From Roseovarius sp. S88 (GTDB lineage: Bacteria > Pseudomonadota > Alphaproteobacteria > Rhodobacterales > Rhodobacteraceae), in assembly GCF_037023735.1 (NCBI RefSeq), contig NZ_CP146069.1, forward strand, positions 1,839,501 to 1,903,500: 64,000 nucleotides of DNA. Reading direction: 5' to 3'. Made by a program: the position numbers and the translations under genes. The notes beneath the pieces are model-generated. The model did not search any database, was not told the DNA's origin, and saw nothing but the letters and a program-made list of their open reading frames with translations. Shown piece after piece: positions 19,061-28,379 of this stretch; positions within the stretch are counted from its first letter, which is position 1; each line of letters opens with the position of its first letter.

Positions 19061-19693
19061 TTATGCTGCGGGCTTGCGACGCCGACGCAAAAAGGCCAGC
19101 CCGCCAATGGCCGCGATCAACATAGCACCTGCCGCAGGCAATGGAACGGGCGCTACGCGTATCGCGTCGATGTCAAAGCCACCTAGTGGCCCGAGCTGAT
19201 CGCTTTGTGCCGATGACGACAGCGGCGATGCATCAACCAATCGAAGCGTATCGAATGTCGATCCAATCAATCCAGTTAATGGAACAATACCACCACCTTG
19301 AGCGGCTACGTTGGAAATGCGCGCGACAAACTGGAACAGCCCGCCATCACCGACGTAAACATCAACAGCTTCGGGAAAGTTGGATGCGCTTCCGAATGTG
19401 ACTTCGAAGATTTGCGCTGAGGCTTTGAATTTCTTACCGAATGTAAAGTCGGCGCTTCCTCTGAACCCAAGCTCGAAAAAGTCACCGTTATTCGGGCCAA
19501 GCGCATTGAGCGCATTGTCACGATCATTACTGGTTCCGCGGCGCGCGAAACTATTGTCATCTTCGTAAGTGATGGTGGTCGCCCAGCCATCGTTGAACCC
19601 TCCAGGTCCCACTGTCACCGTCGCGGCGTGTGCCGCGCCTGAAAGTGCCAGAGCGCCCAAAGTCATCGTCAAAGTTTTGAAAAAAGGTTTCAT
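19061..19693 (-). CDS. Exported VPLPA-CTERM sorting-domain protein
   Basis: Protein of 210 residues with a Sec signal peptide (cleavage near AHAA) and a C-terminal sorting signal: VPLPAAGAMLIAAIGG, a hydrophobic stretch, then FLRRRRK. VPLPA-CTERM is the Rhodobacterales version of PEP-CTERM, thought to be cleaved by an exosortase-like enzyme during surface or matrix export. The central domain, rich in Gly, Asn and Phe, is of unknown fold and may be a calcium or sugar-binding beta sandwich. A short GGGGGCA ribosome site precedes the ATG. Confidence 0.85.
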   Translation of the reverse strand: MKPFFKTLTMTLGALALSGAAHAATVTVGPGGFNDGWATTITYEDDNSFARRGTSNDRDNALNALGPNNGDFFELGFRGSADFTFGKKFKASAQIFEVTFGSASNFPEAVDVYVGDGGLFQFVARISNVAAQGGGIVPLTGLIGSTFDTLRLVDASPLSSSAQSDQLGPLGGFDIDAIRVAPVPLPAAGAMLIAAIGGLAFLRRRRKPAA

Positions 19694-19876
19694 GTACTGC
19701 CCCCATGATAACTCAATGATTGCTCTTTAGCATGAATTGGCGCGTTTGGACACTGCATGCGTCACGAAATTACCAATTTCGTAGAGTGGCTAAAACTTGT
19801 GTGATTTGGGGAACACCGTGGCAATGCGCAGGGTTCTTTTTGTCCCGCAACCGCCCTTACCACGATGGTCCATCCG

Positions 19877-20896
19877 TCAGGCCCGACGTCGGCGTCTGCG
19901 GCGATCGCGCTGAGGGGCATCTGCGTTTTCTTCTGTGCCATCCACGGCCGAGGAAAAAGGCCCAAGCGCGTTGGTGATTGCATCAAGGGAGGGGCGTTCG
20001 CTGCGCGGGCGGGTTTCCAATGCGTCTCGCATCAGCGCCAGATGTTCGGCTTGCGTCCCGCAACAACCGCCGATGATGGTTGCGCCAGAGTCTCGGGCCA
20101 GCACGGCGTAATCTGCCATAAGCTCGGGCGTGCCATCATAGTGGATATGGCCGTCGACATATTTGGGAATGCCGGCATTGCCTTTTGCAACGATCGGGCG
20201 ATCAGAGCCGTGCGCCGCAAAGCCCAGGATCGTGCGCAAGAGGTCAGAGGCCCCGACGCCACAATTGGCTCCATAGGCCAACGGTGCGTTTGGCAATTTC
20301 TCTACCATCTTGGTCATATCCGCTGAGGTCAGCCCCATCATGGTACGCCCGGCGGTGTCAAAGCTCATCGTGCCGCACCAGGGCATATCCGCCAGCGCAA
20401 ACGCTTCGGCGGCGGCTTTGTATTCTTCCGGGGCAGAAATGGTTTCCAGCCACAACACATCAGCGCCACCGTCTTTTAAACCATCGGCTTGTTCATGGAA
20501 TATCTCGACAGCGAGTTCATGGGTCAAACTGCCCATCGGGGCCATGATTTCACCTGTCGGACCAACAGAGCCAGCCACGACCACTTTGCGCTTCTGGCGG
20601 TCCACCACCTCGCGGCCCAATTCGGCAGAAATGCGAGACAGCTCATGCGCGCGCTTTTCCGCACCATGCAATTTGAGACGCGCGGCGTTGCCGCCAAAGG
20701 AATTGGTCAGGAAAAGGTCTGATCCGGCATCGACTGCCTGTGTGTAGAGCAGCGTTACACGGTCCGCATGATCGACATTCCACATCTCCGGCGCGTCACC
20801 CGAACTGAGCCCCATGTTGAAAAGATTGGTACCAGTGGCACCATCGGCGAGAATCCAGTCCCGCTCGGACAGCATTGCGCTCAGGGCGTCGGTCAT
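19877..20896 (-). CDS. Homocysteine S-methyltransferase module of split methionine synthase
   Basis: Zinc-dependent enzyme of 339 residues that transfers a methyl group to homocysteine. It has DGATGTNLF at the start, the Zn-binding NCGVG region (Cys near 208) and GGCCGT near 273, in the order of MetH domain 1 and betaine-homocysteine methyltransferases. The last residues are QRDRRRRRRRA, a tail also found on the methyl-THF enzyme in this window. It starts 33 bp after mprF on the same strand. It is often annotated as bmt; the split-MetH reading rests on context. Confidence 0.9.
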   Translation of the reverse strand: MTDALSAMLSERDWILADGATGTNLFNMGLSSGDAPEMWNVDHADRVTLLYTQAVDAGSDLFLTNSFGGNAARLKLHGAEKRAHELSRISAELGREVVDRQKRKVVVAGSVGPTGEIMAPMGSLTHELAVEIFHEQADGLKDGGADVLWLETISAPEEYKAAAEAFALADMPWCGTMSFDTAGRTMMGLTSADMTKMVEKLPNAPLAYGANCGVGASDLLRTILGFAAHGSDRPIVAKGNAGIPKYVDGHIHYDGTPELMADYAVLARDSGATIIGGCCGTQAEHLALMRDALETRPRSERPSLDAITNALGPFSSAVDGTEENADAPQRDRRRRRRRA

Positions 20897-20929
20897 GATC
20901 AGACTTTCGTTGTGATGGGTTTTGATCTG

Positions 20930-22789
20930 TCACACAGCTCGCGCGCGCGCAAACTCATTATTTTCATGATGATTGTGAGCCAGATTGCGATTGGGGCGGC
21001 GAATAGACAGCCAAAGGTCACTCAAACCAAGTATGAGACTGACCCAACCAGGTGCCAGCGCATAGCGCGCGGTACGTTTGGGATTAAAGCTCATCTTGAA
21101 CTGCAAAAGCCCGGTTCCCTCGCCCATTTTGGCCGCACACCAGGCCATTACTCCACGCTTGGGTGGGAGTGCTGCGAGCGAGAAACGCGGTACTTGGTCT
21201 TGTTCAGCAGCCTGAATGGCCGACCTGATCACGGCATGCATAGTGCCGTCCGGCGCTGTTGCGCATGTGCGCATGAGGTCGAGACACCAGTCTCGCTTGC
21301 TTGTGTGAAAGCTTGCAAAGGCAACAACGCGCCCCTCGTGCCGGGCCAGAAACACCGCCTGATGGCTGAGGTATTCAGGACAAAACCGGCCCATCGTCAT
21401 GCCACGTGCAGCGCCTTGGCGCGCTTGCCAGTCAGCGTCAATGCCCGCGAGGTCCTTCCATGGCAAGGCCCCGCCACGGTGAACAGTGACACCGGACTGT
21501 TCGGCCTGACGCAACTTTCGGCGCAACTGCCGAAAGGTCCGGCCTTGCGTGTCGAAGCCGGCCGTGTCTATCACCAAATCATCTGCCACATGCAACGCGC
21601 GCCACCCTAACTTTGTCGCAGCTGCGGCCATACGACCATCGGCCTTGTAAACCAGAGGCCAGAGTGTTTCTCGACGCGCCTCAGATACGAGCACCTTGAG
21701 TGCAGCGACAGGCTGTCCCGCGAGCGGGGCAAATAACAGGCACAAGCTTTGACCAGGGCGCAAGACAGGAAGACTGACCTGCCGGGCCTCAACGATCCCG
21801 GCATCGCCCTGTCGGCACAGGCCGATTTCGGCACGCGGCGCGCGCATCAGATCCCGTTCATGCAGATCGCGACGCCGCATGTCCGAAGGACCGCCCTGTA
21901 CAAACGGACGACGCAACATCAAAGCCGCCACGCAAAATGGCACGGCGTAGTACATTAGACGGAACGCCACGATGCCGCAAAGAAGATCTGCTTGCGAAAC
22001 TGCCGGAAGTGCCGCCAACAAAACAAGTTCAAAAGGTCCCACGCCGCCCGGAGTGCCCCCGAGCAATGCCGCGCCAAGCGCGAGCATGTAAGCAGGAATT
22101 AGCGCAGCCAGTGGCAAGACGGCTTGTGTGGGCAACAAACACCAAAGCGCGACACTCGCACTTATCGCGTCGACCAGTGCAAGGACCGTGACAGTACCCA
22201 GCATTTTGAGGCTGGGGCAGCGGATGTGACAATTTCCAAGGGTAATTTTGGGTTTAAGAACGCAAAGAAAGGCAATGCAAAAAAACACAAAAAAGAAGAT
22301 AGCCCCATGAACATTGGTCAGAACTTCGGACGGCGCAAACGTACCGACCAAACCCAGACAAAACGTCAGGCCCACAAGAAAACAAGCCGCCACGCCAGAG
22401 GCGATTTTCGTAGACTGTGCAAGCGTGATCCCTGGCACCAGGCGCCAGCGCACCAATGCGCCGCTAAGCACGCCAAGACCAACAGTTTGGCCAATGGCAA
22501 TCGCGGCGGCGCCACTGGCAAAGGCATGGTGGGGGCGGCACCCGGTGCGAAGATGCTGGTGCAGGATGACATCATAGCGACCCAAAGCCCAAAAGCTCAC
22601 CGCAGTGGCAAGCCCTGCGGTGATCCACTGAATAGGCGACAGTTTCGATAGTGCCGCCCCCAAGCCCGTGAAGCTGTCCGATGCGAGGTGATCCTGCAGG
22701 ATCCAAAGGCACAAGACACCAATGAAAAACGGCATCACATGGCGCGGGCGGGGTGTTGCGGGAGATTTGCCCCTAGCCAATGTGAACAT
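20930..22789 (-). CDS. mprF: MprF-like lysylphosphatidylglycerol synthase/flippase
   Basis: Membrane protein of 619 residues. The N-terminal half has about eight helices with the flippase-domain signature GGTPGGVGPFE; the C-terminal half is a DUF2156 aminoacyltransferase domain (RQLRRKLRQAEQSG, then FASFHTSKRDWCLDLMR). Family members move an amino acid from tRNA to phosphatidylglycerol, lowering membrane charge. I use the ATG at 22787-22789, which follows GAGAGG; the GTG 12 bp further up is less likely. The last residues are a polar tail. The amino acid used cannot be told from sequence. Confidence 0.82.
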   Translation of the reverse strand: MFTLARGKSPATPRPRHVMPFFIGVLCLWILQDHLASDSFTGLGAALSKLSPIQWITAGLATAVSFWALGRYDVILHQHLRTGCRPHHAFASGAAAIAIGQTVGLGVLSGALVRWRLVPGITLAQSTKIASGVAACFLVGLTFCLGLVGTFAPSEVLTNVHGAIFFFVFFCIAFLCVLKPKITLGNCHIRCPSLKMLGTVTVLALVDAISASVALWCLLPTQAVLPLAALIPAYMLALGAALLGGTPGGVGPFELVLLAALPAVSQADLLCGIVAFRLMYYAVPFCVAALMLRRPFVQGGPSDMRRRDLHERDLMRAPRAEIGLCRQGDAGIVEARQVSLPVLRPGQSLCLLFAPLAGQPVAALKVLVSEARRETLWPLVYKADGRMAAAATKLGWRALHVADDLVIDTAGFDTQGRTFRQLRRKLRQAEQSGVTVHRGGALPWKDLAGIDADWQARQGAARGMTMGRFCPEYLSHQAVFLARHEGRVVAFASFHTSKRDWCLDLMRTCATAPDGTMHAVIRSAIQAAEQDQVPRFSLAALPPKRGVMAWCAAKMGEGTGLLQFKMSFNPKRTARYALAPGWVSLILGLSDLWLSIRRPNRNLAHNHHENNEFARARAV

Positions 22790-22925
22790 GCAACCTCTCA
22801 CCGGAAAAACTTCAACGCGGGATAGGTGCCATGCCAGCTCTTTCAGAGCACTTAACGTTTAAAATGCGCATGAAAAAAGGCGCGACCTGACAAGTCGCAC
22901 CTTTAATTTACGGGGTGTATGGAGG

Positions 22926-23240
22926 TCAGATCTCGCTCATGATCTGGTCTTGGGCCACGGGGATCATTTCCTCAATCTTGGCGCGTACAGTATCTGCATC
23001 AGCCAGATCGCCCAGGTCACCCGCCACTTTGCGCACGACATCCTCATAACCAGCCTCTTCGAAATCGGCGAGTACCACCTCCTTGGCATAAGCTTCGGCC
23101 TCATCTCCCGACTTACCCATCAATTCGGCCGCCCACAGACCCACAAGTTTGTTGCGGCGGGCCTCGACCTTGAACTGCATCTCGGCGTCGTGGGCATATT
23201 TGTTTTCAAAGGCGTTTTCGCGGTCGTCAAAGGTGCTCAT
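22926..23240 (-). CDS. F1-ATPase inhibitory zeta subunit (DUF1476)
   Basis: Small cytoplasmic protein of 104 residues that in Paracoccus and relatives blocks ATP hydrolysis by the ATP synthase. It begins MSTFDDRENAFENKYAHD, the inhibitory segment of the family, followed by a four-helix bundle (LVGLWAAELMG and so on). The ATG at 23238-23240 is the family start; codons upstream belong to the promoter region shared with purC, from which it is divergent. Confidence 0.93.
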   Translation of the reverse strand: MSTFDDRENAFENKYAHDAEMQFKVEARRNKLVGLWAAELMGKSGDEAEAYAKEVVLADFEEAGYEDVVRKVAGDLGDLADADTVRAKIEEMIPVAQDQIMSEI

Positions 23241-23410
23241 TATGCTCTCCGTTCTAAGCACAGCGCTATGTGGTGCCATTGCCCAAGATATGGCCGCATG
23301 ACCTCGTTCGCGCAAGGGTTAAAGCCCATCTTGCCCCATTTCGCGCCATGCACTATGAGAACGCCATAAGCCGCGCCGACCCGCGCGCGGCCCTTTCAGA
23401 AAGAGAGCCC

Positions 23411-24172
23411 ATGGCGCGGCGCAAGAAAATTTACGAAGGCAAGGCAAAGACACTCTTTGAAGGGCCCGAGCCCGGCACGATTGTGCAGTATTTCAAGGAT
23501 GATGCGACCGCCTTCAACGCCCAGAAAAAGGACGTTATCGAAGGCAAAGGCGTGCTCAACAACATGCTGAGCGAGTATTTCATGAATGGTCTGACGAATG
23601 TCGGTATTCCGAACCATTTCATCAAACGCATCAACATGCGCGAGCAACTGGTGCGCACCTGTGAAATCGTGCCTCTGGAAGTCATTGTGCGCAACTATGC
23701 CGCCGGAACCATGGCGCAGCGTCTGGGCATGGATGAAGGTACGCAATTGCCACGGCCGGTGGTGGAGTATTGCCTCAAGGATGACAACCTGGGCGATCCA
23801 TTGGTGACCGAGGAACACATCGCCGCCTTTGGCTGGGCAAGCCAGCAGGATATGGAAGATATCCTGTCGCTGGCCTTGCGGGTGAACGACTTCCTTTCAG
23901 GGGTGATGTACGGCGTGGGCATTCGACTGGTGGATTTCAAAATCGAGATTGGCCGCATCTATGACGGGGATTTCATGCGCCTCATCGTGGCTGATGAAAT
24001 CTCGCCCGACAGCTGCCGATTGTGGGATATCGAGACGGGTGAAAAGCTCGACAAAGACGTCTTCCGCCGCGATCTGGGCAGTCTGACGGATGCCTACACC
24101 GAAGTGGCCAAACGTCTGGGTGTTATGCCCAAGGGTGCCACACCGATGACCAAACCGACGCTGATCAACTGA
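23411..24172 (+). CDS. purC: SAICAR synthetase
   Basis: Joins aspartate to CAIR in purine synthesis. The 253 residues begin [18 protein letters not shown] and contain KVP-like substrate loop [10 protein letters not shown] and [16 protein letters not shown] precedes the ATG at 23411; the in-frame codons before it do not match the family. It heads purC-purS-purQ with 14 bp to purS. Confidence 0.96.
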   Translation: MARRKKIYEGKAKTLFEGPEPGTIVQYFKDDATAFNAQKKDVIEGKGVLNNMLSEYFMNGLTNVGIPNHFIKRINMREQLVRTCEIVPLEVIVRNYAAGTMAQRLGMDEGTQLPRPVVEYCLKDDNLGDPLVTEEHIAAFGWASQQDMEDILSLALRVNDFLSGVMYGVGIRLVDFKIEIGRIYDGDFMRLIVADEISPDSCRLWDIETGEKLDKDVFRRDLGSLTDAYTEVAKRLGVMPKGATPMTKPTLIN

Positions 24173-24186
24173 GGGGGCAAGAGCAA

Positions 24187-24426
24187 ATGAAAGCACGCGT
24201 ACATGTCATGCTGAAAAACGGGGTTCTAGACCCGCAGGGCGAGGCGGTGCGCCACGCGTTGGGGCAGCTTGGCTTTGACGGGGTCGAAGGCGTTCGGCAG
24301 GGCAAGGTGATCGAGCTTGATCTCAATGAAACGGATGCAGCGAAGGCAGAGCAAACCGTCACAGCGATGTGCGAAAAGCTTCTGGCCAATACGGTCATCG
24401 AATCCTATTCGGTGGAGGTCGTCTGA
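24187..24426 (+). CDS. purS: FGAM synthase PurS subunit
   Basis: Small structural subunit (79 residues) of the three-part FGAM synthase PurLSQ; helps ammonia pass from PurQ to PurL. It starts [21 protein letters not shown], the family pattern. Its stop overlaps the purQ ATG (TGATG). PurL is not in the window. Confidence 0.95.
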   Translation: MKARVHVMLKNGVLDPQGEAVRHALGQLGFDGVEGVRQGKVIELDLNETDAAKAEQTVTAMCEKLLANTVIESYSVEVV

Positions 24427-25094
24427 TGCACGCTGCGGTCGTCGTCTTTCCCGGATCCAACTGTGACCGCGATATGAAGGTCGCGTTTGAGAGGGCTGGC
24501 GCCAAGGTCACGATGGTCTGGCACAAGGACACCGATCTACCCAAAGGCGTGGATGTGGTGGGCATACCGGGGGGGTTTTCCTTTGGCGACTACCTACGCT
24601 GCGGAGCGATTGCGGCTAATTCACCGATTTGCCAGTCGGTCAAGGCGCATGCGGATCGAGGTGGCTATGCCTTGGGCATCTGCAACGGGTTCCAGGTTTT
24701 GACGGAAACCGGAATGCTGCCCGGAGTGTTGCTGCGAAACTCAGGCCTGAAGTACGTATGCAAAGCCCTTGATCTGAAAGTGGAAACATCTAATTCCGCG
24801 TTCACATCTGGCTATAATGCTGGAACCACGATCACCATTCCGATCGCGCATCACGATGGCAATTACTTTGCCGACAGCGATACACTCAAAGCACTCAACG
24901 AAGAAGAGCGTGTCGCATTTCGTTATGTCGAAAATCCAAATGGCTCTCAGCAGGATATTGCAGGTGTGCTGTCCGAAAACCGGCGGGTGCTGGGGATGAT
25001 GCCCCACCCGGAGCGTATGGCCGAGCGCACCCACGGAAACACCGAAGGCGCGACGCTTTTCGCCAGCCTTGTCGGGCAACTGGCGGATGCATAA
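24426..25094 (+). CDS. purQ: FGAM synthase glutaminase subunit PurQ
   Basis: Class I glutamine amidotransferase of 222 residues. The start [17 protein letters not shown], nucleophile Cys in [11 protein letters not shown] (near residue 86) and the His/Glu pair in GMMPHPERM are all present. The ATG overlaps the purS stop by one base, so the two are co-translated. Confidence 0.96.
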   Translation: MHAAVVVFPGSNCDRDMKVAFERAGAKVTMVWHKDTDLPKGVDVVGIPGGFSFGDYLRCGAIAANSPICQSVKAHADRGGYALGICNGFQVLTETGMLPGVLLRNSGLKYVCKALDLKVETSNSAFTSGYNAGTTITIPIAHHDGNYFADSDTLKALNEEERVAFRYVENPNGSQQDIAGVLSENRRVLGMMPHPERMAERTHGNTEGATLFASLVGQLADA

Positions 25095-25137
25095 ACCCAC
25101 GCTTGAGACCCGTCACGGCGCAGTTTAGCATAGGCAC

Positions 25138-26901
25138 ATGATCAAGTTACGTTCGTCGGACCCAGAGCATCAAGCCAGAACCATTGGCTGGCGCGCGCGG
25201 CTGGCGTTGTTGCTGTTAACAGCGATTGCGATCTCGGTGGTTTTTGTCACCAACAGGCTACTGACAGACCGTTTCACGGAAAACACCCGCAACAGAGCCG
25301 AACTGCGTCTTGCACTTTACAGCGGCAACCTGTTGTCCGAGCTGCGTCAGAACGCGATTGTGCCACAGCTTTTGGCCCGTGACCCAGCGTTGATCGCCGC
25401 GTTGGATACCGCGAACTATGCTCAATCCTCGCAACGACTCATTGCATTCAACGAAGAGATTGGCGCCGCCTCGTTGACCATGCTGGACAAGGATGGCCGT
25501 GTAGTGGCTGCCACGGATCGCGCACTTATTGGTGAAAATAAAAAGCAAGATCCCTATTTCATCGATACACTACGCTCAGCAGACAACATTTTTACCGTAG
25601 TGCAGGACGAGGCTGGTGGCTTTGGCTTTGTCTATTCCCGACGGATCACCAGCAACGGTACATTGGTGGGCATGATCGTGGTTGAGGTCGATCTGCGAAA
25701 GTTTGAACTGGCCTGGGCCGGGATTTCGGATGCCATTCTGGTCACGGACAGCAATGGACAGATTATTCTTGCGACAGAGCCGCGATGGCGAGGTTTGACT
25801 GAAGAAGATGCCTTGGCACAGCAACCCGCCAATTCCGCCATTCTGCGTGCATTGCAGGCCACCACTGACTGGTCCTCGGCCTTGCCGCCGGATGCCTATC
25901 TGGCCGGTGAAGCGGTGATGCGGGTGCAGGGCAGGGTGGCCTTTCGCGGCTGGCGGATCACGTCCTTTACGACATTTGCCAGCATCCGGGATCGGGTGAA
26001 CGGTGTTCTGGCGCTTGAGATCATGGTGTTCGCGATTCTTCTCGCGCTGGCCTTCTATTTCCTGAACCGAAAAACCGCGGCCCGGATGAGTTTGTTCCAG
26101 CGGGAGTCGGCAGAGCTTCGCGCATTGAACGCAAGGCTGCAGCGAGAAATTGCCGAGCGCCAAAGGGTGCAGGAGAACCTCGCCGTGGCCGAACAAACCC
26201 TGCAGCAAAGCTCAAAACTGGCGGTGCTGGGAGAGATGTCAGCGGCGGTCAGTCACGAGCTCAATCAACCGCTTGCCGCGATGAAGACCTACCTTGCGGG
26301 CGCGCGGCTTTTGCTGAACCGAAATCGACCCGATGAGGCGCTCTCATCCTTCCAGCGCATCGATGACCTGATCGAGCGTATGGGCGTGATCACCAAACAG
26401 CTGAAATCCTACGCGCGCCAGGATGGAGAGGACATATCGCCTGTAAATATGGGCGATGCGGTGCATGCCTCGCTGGCGCTGATGGAGCCGCAACTGCGGC
26501 AAGGGCGCGTGGACATCACCCGGACATTGCCATCAGAACCGGTCTGGGTGATGGGCAATAGGGTGCGGGTTGAGCAGGTGATCATCAATCTGCTGCGCAA
26601 TGCGCTTGATGCCACCAAGTCGAATGATGAACCCAAAATCGAAATTCTGCTGGCCGCAGGCGACACCGCCGTGCTGACCGTGCGCGACAACGGGACCGGG
26701 ATAGTGAACATCGAAAACCTGTTTGAGCCCTTCTACACCACGAAAGAGCCCGGCGATGGTGTTGGCTTGGGGCTTGCCATTTCGTCCGGCATCGTGAACG
26801 ACCTAGGGGGCCGATTGACGGCCAGAAATGCAGAAACAGGGGGCGCTGTGTTTGAAATGCAGTTGCCAATCTTGCCAGATGAGACCCGAGCAGCGGAGTA
26901 G
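25138..26901 (+). CDS. dctB: DctB-like C4-dicarboxylate sensor histidine kinase
   Basis: Sensor kinase of 587 residues: helix at about 20-40, a periplasmic double-Cache-like domain, second helix at about 286-308, a coiled coil, then HisKA with SHELNQPLAAMKTYLAGAR and an ATPase domain (NLLRNALDA, DNGTGI, GVGLGLAIS). This order is that of DctB, which senses succinate-type acids. It is 5 bp upstream of dctD. No DctPQM transporter genes are in the window. Confidence 0.9.
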   Translation: MIKLRSSDPEHQARTIGWRARLALLLLTAIAISVVFVTNRLLTDRFTENTRNRAELRLALYSGNLLSELRQNAIVPQLLARDPALIAALDTANYAQSSQRLIAFNEEIGAASLTMLDKDGRVVAATDRALIGENKKQDPYFIDTLRSADNIFTVVQDEAGGFGFVYSRRITSNGTLVGMIVVEVDLRKFELAWAGISDAILVTDSNGQIILATEPRWRGLTEEDALAQQPANSAILRALQATTDWSSALPPDAYLAGEAVMRVQGRVAFRGWRITSFTTFASIRDRVNGVLALEIMVFAILLALAFYFLNRKTAARMSLFQRESAELRALNARLQREIAERQRVQENLAVAEQTLQQSSKLAVLGEMSAAVSHELNQPLAAMKTYLAGARLLLNRNRPDEALSSFQRIDDLIERMGVITKQLKSYARQDGEDISPVNMGDAVHASLALMEPQLRQGRVDITRTLPSEPVWVMGNRVRVEQVIINLLRNALDATKSNDEPKIEILLAAGDTAVLTVRDNGTGIVNIENLFEPFYTTKEPGDGVGLGLAISSGIVNDLGGRLTARNAETGGAVFEMQLPILPDETRAAE

Positions 26902-26906
26902 GTGAC

Positions 26907-28241
26907 ATGCCAAGTGCCATGAAAATCGCCATTGTCGATGATGAAAAAGACATGCGTCAGTCCATCAGCCAGTGGCTGGCGCTCTCAGGGTATGACACAG
27001 AGGCGTTCCCTTCGGCCGAAGAGGCGCTCAAGGTATTGGGGCCGGATTATCCGGGCATTGTTGTAACGGATATCCGTATGCCGGGCATGGACGGGATGCA
27101 GTTTCTCAAAAAGCTGATGGGCACGGACAGCGCTTTGCCCGTTATCATGATCACAGGTCACGGCGATGTGCCCATGGCGGTAGAAGCCATGCGCATTGGC
27201 GCGTTTGATTTCCTGGAAAAGCCGTTCAACCCGGACCGAATGAATGAGCTGGCCAAGAAAGCCACCAATTCACGCCGCATGGTGCTCGACAGCCGCACGT
27301 TGCGACGCGAGCTCAGTGATGGCGGGCAGTTGATCAAAAAGCTGATCGGCGCATCCCCCGTCATGGAACGTCTGAAAGAGGACATTCTCGATCTGGGTCA
27401 GGCCGATGGGCATGTGCTGATTGAGGGCGAAACTGGCACGGGCAAGACGCTTGTGGCGCATGCGCTGCACGCTGTGGGTGCGCGGGCAGGTAAGAAGTTT
27501 GTTTTGGTCTCCTGTTCGGCCTTTGAGGAAGACGCGTTGATGAAGCGACTCTTTGGCCCGATGCAGCCCGATGACGCGCAACTGCCCGCTGTGGAAGAGG
27601 CGCGGGGCGGCACGCTGGTTCTGGAAGATATCGAGACACTCTCCGAGACCGCGCAGGCACGGCTTTTGACCTTCATCAACGATGAGGGCACGCCGCCAGA
27701 GACCCGCGTTGTGGCCATTTCCAACATGCAGGAACAGGATCGGACCTGTGAGGACGCGCTGCGCTCGGATTTGTTTTATCGCCTTGCGTCGCTGCGCATC
27801 ACCGTGCCGCCACTGCGCCAACGGGGCGAAGATATCCTGACGCTCTTTACCCGCTTCAGTGAGAGCTTTGCCGATGACTATGGCTGTGAAACCCCGCAGG
27901 TCAGCGCACAAGAGGCGGCGCAGCTTTTGCAGGCCCCGTGGCCGGGCAATGTGCGCCAGCTGATCAACATTGCCGAACGCGCTGTGCTGCAATCTCGCCG
28001 CGGGTCAGGCACCATCGCGTCGCTTCTGATGTCCGATCACCAGGACATGCAGCCGGTGATGACCACCGAAGGCAAGCCGCTCAAGGAATATGTCGAGGCG
28101 TTTGAGCGCATGCTCATCGACAACACCATGCGCCGCCACAAGGGGTCTATTGCCAGCGTCATGGACGAGCTTTGCCTGCCCCGCCGGACGCTGAATGAAA
28201 AGATGGCGAAGTACGGGCTGCAAAGGTCGGATTATCTTTGA
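26907..28241 (+). CDS. dctD: DctD-like response regulator with AAA+ domain lacking GAFTGA
   Basis: Response regulator of 444 residues: receiver domain with phospho-Asp in VVTDIRMPGMDG, AAA+ domain with Walker A GETGTGKT, and a Fis-type HTH at the end (SIASVMDELCLPRRTLNEKM). The loop that contacts sigma-54 is missing: where GAFTGA should be, the text reads RLFGPMQPDDAQLPAVEE. The Walker B acidic pair reads LEDIE instead of LDEI. It probably does not activate sigma-54 promoters in the usual way; NtrC of Rhodobacter capsulatus is a known case without GAFTGA. Confidence 0.9.
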   Translation: MPSAMKIAIVDDEKDMRQSISQWLALSGYDTEAFPSAEEALKVLGPDYPGIVVTDIRMPGMDGMQFLKKLMGTDSALPVIMITGHGDVPMAVEAMRIGAFDFLEKPFNPDRMNELAKKATNSRRMVLDSRTLRRELSDGGQLIKKLIGASPVMERLKEDILDLGQADGHVLIEGETGTGKTLVAHALHAVGARAGKKFVLVSCSAFEEDALMKRLFGPMQPDDAQLPAVEEARGGTLVLEDIETLSETAQARLLTFINDEGTPPETRVVAISNMQEQDRTCEDALRSDLFYRLASLRITVPPLRQRGEDILTLFTRFSESFADDYGCETPQVSAQEAAQLLQAPWPGNVRQLINIAERAVLQSRRGSGTIASLLMSDHQDMQPVMTTEGKPLKEYVEAFERMLIDNTMRRHKGSIASVMDELCLPRRTLNEKMAKYGLQRSDYL

Positions 28242-28379
28242 GTTTGATTGCGTCGTAAGCGTGAAGTCTTGTGTCGCGGGTAATCGACGGCGCAACAGCT
28301 AGTATACCGCAACAAGTAGCCAGTAGCGTCGCTGAAAAAACCTTCGAAACAGAAACCGTCAATGGCGGCTCTGCGGTGC

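Noticed and set aside
28159..28362. 67-codon frame with a signal-like start after dctD
   Set aside because: Overlaps the dctD 3' end, has no ribosome site or recognisable domain.
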